Part shown: in pieces, positions 8,254 through 18,798 of the stretch
Numbering within the stretch: position 1 is the stretch's first letter
Layout: each line of letters begins with the position of its first letter
Source: JANXQG01 sp963824275
GTDB taxonomy: Bacteria; Planctomycetota; Planctomycetia; Pirellulales; Thermoguttaceae
Assembly: GCA_963824275.1 (NCBI GenBank)
Contig: CAWGOT010000003.1
Location: 868,001-932,000, forward strand
DNA: 64,000 bases
Direction: 5' to 3'
Notes under the pieces: model-generated
Told to the model about the DNA's origin: nothing
Seen by the model: only the letters and a program-made list of their open reading frames with translations
Databases searched by the model: none
Program-made: the position numbers and the translations under genes

Positions 8254-9469
8254 ATGTCCACGAGCTTACTTTACCATGCCTTCGGTGTTCGCGGCTACCG
8301 GTATTTGAAAACAGGATACGTTGGGGGTGAAGTCATCTTCACGATTGAGCAACCGTGGGAAACCTGTCGCTGCTCGGCCTGTGGGTCGGAGAACTTGATT
8401 GGACGCGGAAAAAATCGTCGTCGCTTTCGTACCGTGCCGATCGGCGGCAAACCGGTATACCTGGAGTTGTCCATCCCCCGCGTGGAGTGTCGTGAGTGCA
8501 ACGTTGTTCGACAGGTAGAAATTGGTTTTGCCGATCCTCGTGTAACCTATACTAAAGCCTTTGCGCGTTATGCTTTGGAACTCTCACAGTATATGACCAT
8601 CCAGGACGTTGCCGACCATTTACGCATCAGTTGGGACGTGATCAAGGAAATCCAAAAGGCCGACCTGAAACGTCGGTTCGACAGGCCGAAATTGAAACAC
8701 TTGCGACACATCGCCATCGACGAAATTTCCACCGCCAAGGGGCACGTCTACCTGACACTCGTCTTGGACCTGGACAGCGGAGTGGTGGTCCACGTCGGCT
8801 CGGGAAAAGGCGGGGACGCCCTGAAGAACTTCTGGATCCGTCTTCGCGCCTCGGGGGCCAAGATCGAGGCCGTGGCCACGGACATGTCGCCTGCCTACAT
8901 CGACGCGGTCACAACCCATCTGCCGAAGGCTCGACTTGTGTTCGATCGCTTTCATGTGATCAAACTCTACAACGACAAGCTGTCGGATCTGCGACGTGCC
9001 ATGCATCGCGAGACTCACCGAAACGATGCACAAAGACGTGCTCAAGGGCGTGCGCTGGCTGCTGCTCAAGAGGCCGGAAAACCTCGATCCTGCCCGCAAC
9101 GAACCGCAACGTCTTGAGGAAGCCCTGCGATTGAATGCTCCCTTGGCCACGGCCTACTACCTCAAGGCAGAACTTAACGAGATTTGGGAACAAGACGACG
9201 AGGAGACGGCCCAGGCGCTGCTCATGGACTGGATCGTCTACGCTGAAAGCACAGGCATCCGAATGCTACAGAGCTTTGCCAAAACGCTGCGTCTCCATGC
9301 CTGGGGAATCCTTGCCTATTACGATCACCCCATTTCCACCGGCCCTCTGGAAGGCACCAACAACAAAATCAAAACCATGAAACGTCAAGCCTATGGGTTC
9401 CGAGACCAAGAATTCCTCCGACTCAAAATCCTCGGTATCCATCAAACCAAGTACGCTTTAGTCGGATGA
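8254..9469 (+). mobile_element. ISL3-family transposase gene with a frameshift
   Basis: A DDE transposase of the ISL3 type. It has an N-terminal zinc ribbon (CRCSAC at about residue 40, CREC near 77), then a helix-turn-helix, then catalytic blocks IAIDEIS, ATDMSPAY and FDRFHVIK. The C-terminal part is STGPLEGTNNKIKTMKRQAYGFRD with the final acidic residue. The first frame runs from ATG 8254 (ribosome site ggagag) to about 9010, then the sequence continues one frame over to the stop at 9469. One indel separates the halves, so the copy is dead or misread. Possible ends share aggttca words (near 8158 and 9471), but I cannot define perfect terminal repeats or a target duplication. Confidence 0.85.
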
Positions 9470-9482
9470 ACCTCAAAAAAGT

Positions 9483-9524
9483 GCTTTGCGCGACTGTAAC
9501 ACCGACAGGATTGTGTCGCAAAGC
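9483..9524. repeat. 8-bp inverted repeat between IS and sigma gene
   Basis: gctttgcg (9483-9490) and cgcaaagc (9517-9524) are perfect arms. They flank a 26-base spacer just ahead of the sigma-factor operon. This could be an operator, a weak terminator for the transposase or part of the IS end. Confidence 0.35.
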
Positions 9525-9560
9525 AAGATAGAGGCAGATGCCGATGTCGGAACGTAAGGA

Positions 9561-10133
9561 ATGAAGGCTGAGTTGTCACTTCCTGGTCAGGTCGAAGACC
9601 CCGTTGGCGCCGCGCTGGCGGATCGAGACGTGGTTCGTCGACTTCAAGATGCGGCGATCGCCACCCTTTGGCGAGCGCACACCGGTTTAACTACGGCGCA
9701 ACGGGCGGCGCAATCGGAAGAAGTGGTTCAGGAAGCGGCCCAACGTGCATTGAAGCGGCGGGGGGACTTCGACACGGGAAGAAGCGTGGTCCGCTGGCTG
9801 GTAGGGTTCGTGGTCATGGTGTGTAGAGAGAGAACCAGAGATTGCCACCCAGCCGGGACTCCTGCAGCAACTGACGACAACACTCTTTCCATTGAGGAAC
9901 TGGCACTCGATCTCTGCCGGCCGGCCGAGGATGTGGTAGCCGAAAGGGTAGATGTTCGTCAAATGCTGGAACGCCTGCCACCCGAGGATAGGGAATTGGT
10001 CCGGCAGCGTTTCTTCGATGATGCCAGTTTTGCGGAAATCGGTAAAAAGTTCGGGATTTCAGACGGCGCCGCTCGCGTCCGACTTTTCCGGATTTTGACT
10101 AGGTTGAGGACCAATGGGGAGGCGCTGCCATGA
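9561..10133 (+). CDS. ECF-type RNA polymerase sigma factor
   Basis: 190 residues of the sigma-70 family. Region 2 is recognisable around residues 38-95 (VVQEAAQRALKRRGDF, then the hydrophobic RWLVGFV helix). Region 4 is clear at about 140-185: LERLPPEDRELVRQRFFDDA, then an HTH, FAEIGKKFGISDGAARVRLF. It should direct RNA polymerase to a dedicated promoter set. The ATG has an aagga ribosome site close by. It opens a string of overlapping genes (ATGA to the next gene), so it may autoregulate the whole run through SbcC. No membrane-bound anti-sigma is present. The soluble gene immediately downstream is the best candidate for a control partner (inference). Confidence 0.82.
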   Translation: MKAELSLPGQVEDPVGAALADRDVVRRLQDAAIATLWRAHTGLTTAQRAAQSEEVVQEAAQRALKRRGDFDTGRSVVRWLVGFVVMVCRERTRDCHPAGTPAATDDNTLSIEELALDLCRPAEDVVAERVDVRQMLERLPPEDRELVRQRFFDDASFAEIGKKFGISDGAARVRLFRILTRLRTNGEALP

Positions 10134-10680
10134 GCGAACGCCAGAATCAAATTCGCCTCGACTTGCTCGCTTTTCGATATCTGGAAGCCGTTGAGGCCGG
10201 CGACATGAACACGCTCGATAGCCTGTGGGACCAGGCCGATGGGGACGCGGAACTGGAACAGGTCTTGCACGGACTGAATGAGGCCCTGGCGACGGACCGT
10301 GAAGAACAGGAGCGAATCGAGGGCGCTATTACGGCTGCACTGGAACAGCATATTCCGAGCGCTGCCATCCTTCGGACTCCCGCTGGTCTGCTCACGGTAG
10401 CGGACGTAGCCGAGTCTATCCGCCGCAATCCTCCCGCGGGCCTGACAACCGACGAGATAACAGCGAACGAACAACTTCGTCAGTCAGGTCGAGTTTTGCC
10501 ATCGGATCTTGGCATGAGCCAAGTGCTCGAATGGGGCCGGGAATTTGGGTCACTGCCCGAGACGTACTGGCGGGCGTTCCGGAAAGCTGCTCTCAAGCTG
10601 CGAATGCAACGGGAATCCAATGCGACCTATCAGATGGCTGCGCGCAAGCCAAGCATAATCGACCGGAGAAGCAGACGTGA
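10130..10680 (+). CDS. Unknown soluble protein, possible sigma-factor partner
   Basis: About 183 residues, acidic and helical, without membrane segments or recognisable domains. It starts with ATG overlapping the sigma stop (ATGA). The natural 3' end appears to be TGA at 10678-10680, which overlaps the GTG of the next gene (GTGA). Reaching it needs a one-base shift near 10645, giving an ending like CAQAKHNRPEKQT. Without that shift the frame runs on to 10903, deep into the peptidase gene, which is unlikely. Its place between a sigma factor and an ImmA/IrrE peptidase suggests a regulator such as an anti-sigma cleaved by the peptidase. That role is inference only. Confidence 0.6.
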
Positions 10681-11357
10681 CGGAGACGACCAATCAAAAG
10701 AGTCCTGTAGCCGCAGTCGCGTCTCTGCATGCCCGATTTCGCATCGGCATCGACCCAATGCGCCGAGGCCCCGTTCCACTTTCGCGACTGCTGGACGAGC
10801 ACAACCTGCTTTACTTGACGTTGCCCCGCTTGACCCGTGCGTCGATCGCGGAACACTTGCTCACCGAAGACATTGCTCCTGGCAATCTGCTGGACTCCGG
10901 TGATCCAGACGAATTGTTCGCTGGGTTCATCTTCAGGACCGAGACCGTTGGGTTTGTGTTTGTCGGGGAATTGGAGCCGGTCGGCTCGCAAAATGGAGGA
11001 CCGCAGAAGGTCAAAGTGACGCCCTTGGGTCGGTGGCGATACACGGCGGCCCACGAGCTTGCTCATTTCCTGTTGCATCGTGATCGGATGCACGCCGGCC
11101 AGTGGATCGGGGATACAACGGAAACGATTCGGGAAGCGGAGGGAGCTGAGACCATCGAAATGGAGCGGGAAGCAAATCAGTTCGCTGCCGAGTTGCTGAT
11201 GCCAGCAAGCGTCTGCCGTGCCCGCGCCGAAGAGTTCAAGGCTGCGTACCGGGCATGCCCGTTGTCGGCGTTCGCGTATCATCTCGCGTCCGAACTGCTG
11301 GTCAGCCCGGAGGCCATGCGCTACCGGCTGCGAGGATTGGGGGTGGGGGATGAGTGA
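10677..11357 (+). CDS. ImmA/IrrE-family metallo-endopeptidase
   Basis: 226 residues with the zinc-peptidase signature AAHELAHFLLH (HExxH at residues 126-130) and the downstream glutamate helix EMEREANQFAAELLMP. Members such as ImmA and IrrE cleave repressors after DNA damage and so switch on mobile elements or repair genes (family knowledge). The start is GTG with a ggaga ribosome site 6-7 bases upstream. The stop overlaps the next ATG (ATGAGTGA). Unlike many ImmA proteins it has no fused HTH, so it probably acts on a separate regulator, plausibly the preceding protein. It is cytosolic. Confidence 0.85.
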   Translation: MTETTNQKSPVAAVASLHARFRIGIDPMRRGPVPLSRLLDEHNLLYLTLPRLTRASIAEHLLTEDIAPGNLLDSGDPDELFAGFIFRTETVGFVFVGELEPVGSQNGGPQKVKVTPLGRWRYTAAHELAHFLLHRDRMHAGQWIGDTTETIREAEGAETIEMEREANQFAAELLMPASVCRARAEEFKAAYRACPLSAFAYHLASELLVSPEAMRYRLRGLGVGDE

Positions 11358-12453
11358 AGAAATCGTTCGACGGTTTTTTCGCAATCACGCGGGAGCTGCC
11401 GTAAGCCTGTATCGTGACCAGCAGGAAGTCGACTCCGTGTCAGAGAAGCGAGAAGAGATCATCGAGTGGGGAATCGAACAAGCCCCGGAATCGTGGAAGC
11501 CGGTTATCTTGCCCGAAACGCCAGCGAAGGTGGGCGAGTATCCTGATCGGTTTATTGATGGTTGCCAGATCGGCCACGCGGTAGCGTGTCTTCGGGCGCC
11601 AGGCCTTGGCTGGCCCATTCCCGTATTCCTTGCCGAAGTGGGCGGCATCGCGTTGCGTAGAAAGGGGCGTGATCTTTGTCGCGATTTCTTTGGTTTGGAA
11701 CGCGTCATCAGCTTCGTTACCGATCCCTTCCCCTGGCCGGAGGTGGAGGCATTCGCCGAGGCGATATTCAATCTCGCTGAGTTTCCGTTGCGAATCTTGA
11801 CCGCGAGTCGGCCCGAGGTAGATGACCCGATTGAATACTTCGACTACGAGAAGATGCGTAAGGCTGCGCAGAACCGCGCCAACAATGAAATGGCGAACTG
11901 GGAGGCTGTTGCGCTGGCTGCCGATCACGACACCCCCACTCTTGTGGACGGACGGCTTGAGCCACGTCTTCGATCATCCAAGGCTGCGGCTCGATTCAAC
12001 TTGGTCATTGGGGTTGTCAAGACTCACTCGGCCAACCTGCTGCACGCGCAGGGTTGGCGCACTCTCCTCGATTTGAAGCCTGGCCAGCGGACGCCCTGCT
12101 TTCGCATTGGCAAGACCATGACAGGCTCGGCGAATGATCTACCGGTGGTCTCGTGGTTCGTAAAGATGGCGGGGGGATCGGAACTCATGCCGAATTGGGC
12201 GGCCGTCCGAGTCGAGGTGCCTTGGATTCAGTTTGAACGGCAGCCGGAATTACTGCGGACTGGCTGGATCAACCGTTTGTCTCGCTGGCTGATTGATGCC
12301 CGGTGCCGCCAACAGAGCTATGCGCGAATGCCCGTCTCTCTCGAGCCAATCGTCCGGGCTGAAGATAGCCTCAAGAGTTTATTCACCCCTTTCGGCGTGT
12401 TGCGCAATCGATTCTTGCGGCACGCCGGGATAATCGGAGGATTACCGTTATGA
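11350..12453 (+). CDS. NurA-like 5'-3' nuclease
   Basis: 367 residues from the ATG inside the overlap ATGAGTGA. The NurA pattern is present but diverged: an early aspartate in RFIDGCQIG (about residue 70), a second acidic strand TLVDGRLEPRL (about 198), then VVKTHSANLL and a C-terminal YARMPVSLEPIVRAEDSL. NurA is the nuclease that loads on the HerA hexamer and resects 5' strands at double-strand breaks in archaea (family knowledge). The gene overlaps herA (ATGA at 12450-12453), the arrangement expected of a complex. The call rests on motif pattern plus linkage to HerA and Mre11/Rad50. No signal peptide is present. Confidence 0.65.
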   Translation: MSEEIVRRFFRNHAGAAVSLYRDQQEVDSVSEKREEIIEWGIEQAPESWKPVILPETPAKVGEYPDRFIDGCQIGHAVACLRAPGLGWPIPVFLAEVGGIALRRKGRDLCRDFFGLERVISFVTDPFPWPEVEAFAEAIFNLAEFPLRILTASRPEVDDPIEYFDYEKMRKAAQNRANNEMANWEAVALAADHDTPTLVDGRLEPRLRSSKAAARFNLVIGVVKTHSANLLHAQGWRTLLDLKPGQRTPCFRIGKTMTGSANDLPVVSWFVKMAGGSELMPNWAAVRVEVPWIQFERQPELLRTGWINRLSRWLIDARCRQQSYARMPVSLEPIVRAEDSLKSLFTPFGVLRNRFLRHAGIIGGLPL

Positions 12454-14263
12454 ATGAAGCCGATGATGTATCCCTGGATGCGATCCTCAGCGAGGACGGG
12501 GCTCCCCACGACGGTTTCGGAGGAACCACTGCCGACCTCCTTGGCCGGGTTGCGGCCCCACCCAATAAGGAGTCGACCAGTGATTTCTTCTACTTCTGGG
12601 TCGAAAGGGGCAAACTTGTTGAGCGGGGGCAAATTGTCACCACCAGGAGCAATCTGGGTGAGCGAACCGTGGAGTTCATCGGACTGGTCGAGGAGGTCTA
12701 TCGCCAGAGCCGACAGCGTGACATGGGTGAGGAAGTGGACCGATTCGACGCGATGACCGGGTGTGATCCACCGTTCGCGTCCGCAGGCTTCACCTACGCG
12801 AAGGTCATTATCCTGCGAACGGATCCGGTAACGCATGCACCGCCGACTGAGGAGAGCGTAGTCCGCCTCGGCGGCCAAGCCGACGCACAGAGAGGATACG
12901 GGGTTGACCGCATGCGCAGCGAAAACCGCTTAGCCATTGGGCGATTGCGTAACGGCGGGATTAACTACGCCGGCCCGGCAGTCGTCGACCTCGCGTATCT
13001 GCTTGGCGAAAACGGAGGCCACCTGAACGTCAACGGCATCGCCGGGATGGGGTCCAAATCCAGCTTTTTGCTCCACGTTATTGACTTGCTCATGCGGTGG
13101 GCCAAGCGGACAGGGAGGCCCGGCGACGCAGTCCGCCCACAGTTGGTGCCGATCATCTTCAACGTGAAAAACTTCGATCTGTTTTTCATCGACCGTTGGA
13201 ACCGGAACTGGCGGCTCAAGCGCGGCGAAGCCGAAGAGGACTGGCGAGAACTCGGAGTCGAGGATCCACAACCGTTTCGTAATGTGCGATTCTTCGCTGC
13301 GCAGCAGCCGAAGGTTGACACACCGGTGAGAACCGGTCGGGAAGGAGTCGAGGCGTTCAGTTGGGGGCTGGCTGATGTGATCGAGCAACAGATGTTCCGG
13401 TTCCTCTTCGCCGACGAAGATACCGGCAACGCGAACTTCAGTGCCCTGGCCGGTGCCATTGAAGAGCGGTTGACTGACGACGGGAACAACGGGCCGAAGC
13501 TACGGGCCGATGCTCCTCAGACTTTCGACGGATTGCTCACGTGGCTCAAGTCAGTGGACAGGGACAAGATCGGTGATCCACACCCTGGCACCCGGGCGAG
13601 TCTCGTCCGCCGGCTCAGGGGTATGCTTCAGGACAGCGATGGCGTATTACGCCGCACCGATCGCCATGGAAAGCCGCTGAAAATGCCGAACGCTGAGACA
13701 CCCGGGCCGTGGGTGATCGACCTGTTCGCCGTGAAGGACGAGAAGGTGAGGCGCTTCGTGGTGGCTACCGTCCTCCACCAGCTTGTCGTGCTGCGATCTG
13801 GGAATGCGGTTGAGGGCCTGCAATATCTTGTCACCCTGGATGAGCTGAATCGGTTCGCCCCCAAGAACCGATCGGACCCGATCACGGAAATGATTGAGCG
13901 GGTGGCCGCCGAGATGCGGTCCCAGGGCATCATCCTGCTAGGGCGCAGCAAGAGGCAAGCCGCGTCTCCTCTCGGGTGATTGAGAATTCCGGGATCAAAG
14001 CGCTCGGTCGCAGCGGTTCGCTCGAATTGTCCGCTGACATCTGGAAGTCCCTCGGGCCGGCCGGCCGTAATCAGGCCGCTCAGATCATGGAAGATGAGAA
14101 GCTTCTCGTGCAGCCGAGCTTCCGGGCACCGATGCTTGCCAAGATTCCCTTCCCGCCTTGGGCACTGCGGAAGGAAGAAGCACTGCTGTCTGATGAATTC
14201 AAAGCACCAAGTTCAGTCGAGGGGCCCATTGCTCGGCCAACGCTGACAGCTCAAGAGATCTAA
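12450..14263 (+). CDS. HerA-like hexameric ATPase (one frameshift)
   Basis: HerA translocases drive DNA into NurA. The first 509 codons contain a HAS-barrel-like N part and a P-loop region NGIAGMGSKSSFLLH (about residue 194), where Ser replaces the usual Gly before Lys-Ser. Walker B is YLVTLDELNRFAP, followed by VAAEMRSQGIILLG. The frame then breaks at about 13945-13975. It resumes as VIENSGIKALGRSGSLEL, the expected continuation, and ends at 14263. The two halves make about 600 residues, normal for this family. One or two indels would restore it. It overlaps nurA upstream and lies 61 bases from the Mre11 gene downstream. Confidence 0.78.
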
Positions 14264-14324
14264 TCGTGTGACAGAGAGGGCTAGGCATACGGGTCGCGAT
14301 GGCGCGTCCCAGGAGGGTCCATAC

Positions 14325-15556
14325 ATGAAACTGCTGCATACGGCCGACTGGCACCTAAACGATCGCCTCGTCGGACAGGACCGCACGGATCACCTTCGCC
14401 GCCGTGTCGAGCGGGTGGCAGACATCTGCCGGAGAGAAGATGTCGACGTGCTGATCATCGCTGGGGATGTATTTTCCGAACAGGCAACCGACGCCCAAGT
14501 GGCAAGTTCCTTCCGGCACCTGAGGTCCACGTTCCAGGGATTCTTCGGCCGCGGCGGCAATATTCTGGCTATTACGGGCAATCATGACCAGGATGGCCGT
14601 GTTCGTCCCTTCATCGACCTGGCGGCGCTGGCATGGTCCTCGATGAACCGCCGTGGCAACCCGGTGACTACTTCGCGCCGGGCAAGATGTATTTACTAGA
14701 TGAGTTCTTCTTCGGGCGCCTACGCGACCCGGCTGGGATGGGTATCCAATTTGTGTTCCTCCCTTTTCCCAGCCCCAGCCGCGTGCCTACGGGCGCCAAC
14801 CCGGTGACAACCCCGGAGGAACTGCACCGCCCAATCGCACAGCGGGTCACAGACTGGATCAAGAACCTTCGCAACGATCCGCGGTTTGACACAGGCTTGC
14901 GGACTGTGCTGGTGGCACACCTGAGTGTCACGGACACGGAATACTCTAGGGGACGGTTCGCACTCACGGATCGCCACGATATTCTTGCCGATGCCGCAGA
15001 CTTGCCGCAAACTTGGGACTATGTTGCGCTAGGCCATAACCACAAGCCCCAGTGCATTCGTGGAGTACCCCACGTCCGCTACGCAGGCAGTTTGGACCGG
15101 CTCGACTTTAGCGAACGTGACGAAGAGAAAGGCGTCGTTCTCGTGGATATCGGTATGGGAGGCCGCAAGGGCGAACCGCGGTTCATAGCGATCGAGCCCA
15201 CGTCCCTTGTCGAGGTCCGCGTGCCGGACGCACATGTGACGGTGGAACAACTTCAGGCCCAAGTGCCCGATCCCGCCACGGCCCTCGTGAAGGTAATTGT
15301 CGAACCGGCGGCGACAGCGGATGCCTCGGGCGCGGTCGATCGAGCCATCCGTGAGGCGTTGCCCTTCATCACTGGAGTTTCCTGGCAGTCGCCAGCTCTC
15401 GATCGCTCCGCGGCGGCCCGCAGCATCGAACTGAAAGACAGCGTCGGCGAAACGGTTCTTCATCACTTGCGTCGCCAACTCAAGGACGACGACCCCCAAC
15501 GCGATGACCTTCTCCAACTCGCTCAAGACTTCCTCGATAAGGAGGAGCAATCATGA
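14325..15556 (+). CDS. SbcD/Mre11-like exonuclease subunit (one frameshift)
   Basis: A calcineurin-type phosphoesterase of the SbcD/Mre11 family, nuclease partner of SbcC/Rad50. Metal-binding motifs are TADWHLND (DxH), IIAGDVFSE (GD), ITGNHDQDG (GNHD), VAHLSV and ALGHNHKPQ (GH-x-H). The ATG at 14325 follows an excellent ggaggg site; the longer upstream frame is not needed. Near 14635 the sequence steps into another frame (MVLDEPPWQPGDYFAPG) and continues to 15556. The product would be about 410 residues, a usual length. The stop overlaps the start of the Rad50-like gene (ATGA). Confidence 0.85.
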
Positions 15557-18500
15557 TTCCGCTACGCGTCTTCCTGAAGAATTTCCTCTGCCATGCCGAG
15601 CAAGAGTTCCAGTTCGAGGACCACCCTGTATGGCTTCTGCACGGCCCAAACGGTGTGGGCAAGTCGGCTGTGTTCGATGCGATGGTGTACGCCCTTTACG
15701 GGGAATCACGCCGGAGCGATTCGCGCAAGAACGCCGTCGTGGACGTGATCCGCCATGGAGAGGCATCGATGCGGGTCGAGTTTGATTTTGAACTCTCCGG
15801 GCAACGGTTCCGGGTCTGGAGAGCCAGGGTGCGTAGTGGTCAAACAAAGCAGGGCGTCTATCAGTGGGTGAACGGACAATGGACGCCGGTTCGCAACATC
15901 ACGAGCGACCGAGATCTCAAGCAGTGGGTATCGAACAAGCTCGACCTCACGTACGAGGCTTTCGTCACGGCGGTCTTGCTGCGTCAGGGAGCGGCAGAGA
16001 CCCTGATTGATGCAGACAAGGAAAAACGTCGGGAGCTATTTCGAAGCCTCATCGATCTGGAGCCGTACATCCGGCTGCATGAGCGGGTAAAGGTACGAAG
16101 AACAGAGATATCGGGCTGTGTTCGGCAACTATCCGCGCGGCTGAGCGGAATGGCCATAATTTCGGAGGAACAGATCGCCGAATCGACACTTGCCGAGCAG
16201 ACCGCGGACGAGGCGCTGCAAAAGGCCCGGATCGCGGCTAACACGGCTCGGGATCTTCTCGGACAATCGCGTAACTGGGAACATCTCGAAGGCACCCGAG
16301 AGCAGCTCCAGGCGGCCCTCGACGCTGCCGCGGGGCGCGCTAGCCGCTCCGCAGAACTCGCATCGCAGGCCGCGCGGCTCCAGAGACTGCGAGTCCTCGT
16401 CCCTGGCCTGCGCCGTGTTGACGAACTTCAGAATGCGATCTCCACCGCCGCGGACGCGCACCGGCAGCGCTTAGAGCAGCAGGCGATTGCAGCACGTGAG
16501 GCCGAGAAATTGGCCACGGCGCTCACCGAGTCGCGCTCTCAGAAGGATGAATGCCGCGAACAGGTGACCGGGTTTGATCGGCAGATTCTGATCGGGGAAG
16601 CCGAGAAGACGCGACTTTCAGGTGAGATCAACCGCGCTACACGCGCGGCACAACTGCATGAGAGGCTAGCAACCCTGAAGTGTAAGCGGTTCGACCCCGA
16701 CCTTGATGAACAGTTAAGAGCTGAGGAACGAGCCGTTACCTGGCGCGCTCCGCTAAAGATGCGCTTCCCCACTTGGAGTTGCTGGCGGGCCACCGGAACG
16801 ACTACCTTCAGGCCGTCGCAGACGAACGCGCCGCAGAGCAAGAAGGAAACAAAGCGTTCGCAGAGGTCGGACGGCTAAAGGTGGCCGAAGCGGGGGCTCT
16901 AGCGGAATCTAACGGCGCGGCGACGGGTCTGCGGGAAGCGGAACGGGCCTTCGCCATCGCAGAGGATTGTTACAAGACGGCAGTCAAACGACGCGACGAC
17001 TTCTCAGTCGCAACGTCGAAGCCGGTTTGCTCCGAGTGTCTGCAACCAATCGACGCCAAGCACGCCGCCAGGGAACGGACGAAGCTGGACCAGGCGATTC
17101 TAGACGCAGAAACCAGGGTGAACACCTTGCGTGCGCATGTTGCACGACGGACGTTCGACGTTGATACTGCGAAGGCCCAGTACGGCCGAGTGGAAGCCGA
17201 TCGGCGCAGTGCCGAGCAACGCCACAACGATGCAACGCGCACCTGCGCTGAGTGTCGCAACCGTGCGGCTCAGGCCCAGCGAGCGTTCGCTAATACTCTC
17301 AAGGCCCTTGGCACGCCGTTTGTTGACCGAGTTGCCGCCGTCTCCAATGCAGGGTTCCCTACGCCGGACGATTTGATTACGATTCGCGACACTGCCGAAG
17401 ACCTGCCGAACCGCGATCATGCTTACAGCGAGCTTCGCGTACTGCAAGGGGATCGTGAACAGACGGCACGTGACATCCGAATCCTGGAAGAGTCCGTCAC
17501 TGCAGTTGGTGCGCCTGCTGACGTAACTGCTGCACTCGCCGATCTTAAGCAGATCGAGCAGAAACTGGTCACCCTCCGTTCCAGCCACTCCCTGGCCGAG
17601 GATGCGCGGGTCGCGGCAGAGTCAGCGGAGAGTGAGGTCCTGTCCAAGCAGCGGGAACTGAATCTGCGTGTCATACAAATCGCGGGCGCAGTTGCGAAGG
17701 AGGAAGCCGCGATCGAATCGGCTGGCAGCCAACGCGACGCGGCGATTATGACACTGCCTGAAATGGAACGGGCGACCGCGATCACCGTCACAGCGGAGAT
17801 ACTCCGGACTCATGCCGAGGAACTTTCTCAGTTGGAAAGCGACAAAGTCCAGGAGCAGTTCGCTGCGCTCGCCGACGATCGGGTTCTCCAGGCAGACCGG
17901 GAAAGGCAACTCGTCCAGGTGCAGGAGCAGATCGCACGGCTGCCCGCAGACGCATGCCGACCCGTGACCATGGTGGAAGGCGAAGTGAAGTCTGCCGACG
18001 CGGCCATCCGAGAACGTGAGAAACTGCACGATACGGCTCGTACCCAACTGGCAACGCTCGTCAAGAATCGAGATCTACGTAGCGAGACGGAACGCCAACT
18101 CAGGGAGGCCGAACGGAACCAGACCCTCCACGAACGGCTGGCCGGTTTGCTCGGGCCGGAGGGCATCCAACTCGACCTGGTCCGCGGAGCAGAGGAGCGT
18201 ATCATTCGCGGGCCAACGAGATCCTCGTGCGGCTCTCCATGGGTGATTTGCGGTTCGAGCCACCTAATCCAGAGAGCAATCGCGCCTTCGATCTGTCGTT
18301 TCGGCGAATAGATTGCCCGGAGCCAATTGCCGTTGGCAACCTGTCCGGCGGTCAGCGGTTCCGCGTCGCGGTGTCGCTTGCCCTGGCGGTGTGCCAGGGA
18401 GCGGGCAACGCAGTGCGGCGGCTCGAGTCCATCATCATCGACGAGGGGTTTGGCGCGTTGGACCGCGACGGCCGCATGGCGATGATCGCTGAATTGCGTG

Positions 18501-18652
18501 ATGGCCAGAACCTGGCCGGCATGTTCAAGCGGGTGCTGGTGGTGTCCCATCAGGATGACTTCGCCGCGGCGTTCCCCGTTGGGTACCGCCTGCGATCGGA
18601 GGGCGGCATCTCGAAGGTCGAGCCGTTTGGGCTGCAACGAGATCAGCGGTAA
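15553..18652 (+). CDS. SbcC/Rad50-like ATPase (two frameshifts)
   Basis: A large coiled-coil ABC ATPase that clamps DNA with SbcD/Mre11. Visible are Walker A HGPNGVGKSAVFDA near residue 33, a Q-loop, long Glu/Ala/Arg-rich coiled coil on either side of a zinc-hook CSECLQPIDAKH (CxxC, about 17030), then the signature LSGGQRFRVAVSLAL, Walker B IIIDEGFGALD and the histidine in VVSHQDDF. Frames change near 16735 and near 18215, giving three segments that join into about 1030 residues, a normal SbcC size. This is the last gene of the operon that begins with the sigma factor. Confidence 0.87.
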
Positions 18653-18798
18653 CCCACGCTGCCGTTTGACACGCGCTGGCCGACTCGCTCTAAGTGCATT
18701 ATAACTGCCTGCGATCAATCCAGGCTGTTTATGCAGAGGTTCCTGCCCCAGACCGGGATCTTCTTTGCTTCGCCTTCCGAGCAGAGGGGTACGCTGGA
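18653..18798. other. Convergent intergenic gap
   Basis: 146 bases between the 3' ends of the Rad50-like gene (+) and the TGT-like gene (-). I see no clear terminator hairpin or other element. Confidence 0.5.

Noticed and set aside
10680..10903. Extension of the sigma-partner frame into the peptidase gene
   Set aside because: A 227-base overlap with a well-supported gene is unlikely. A GTGA-type border after a one-base shift is more natural.
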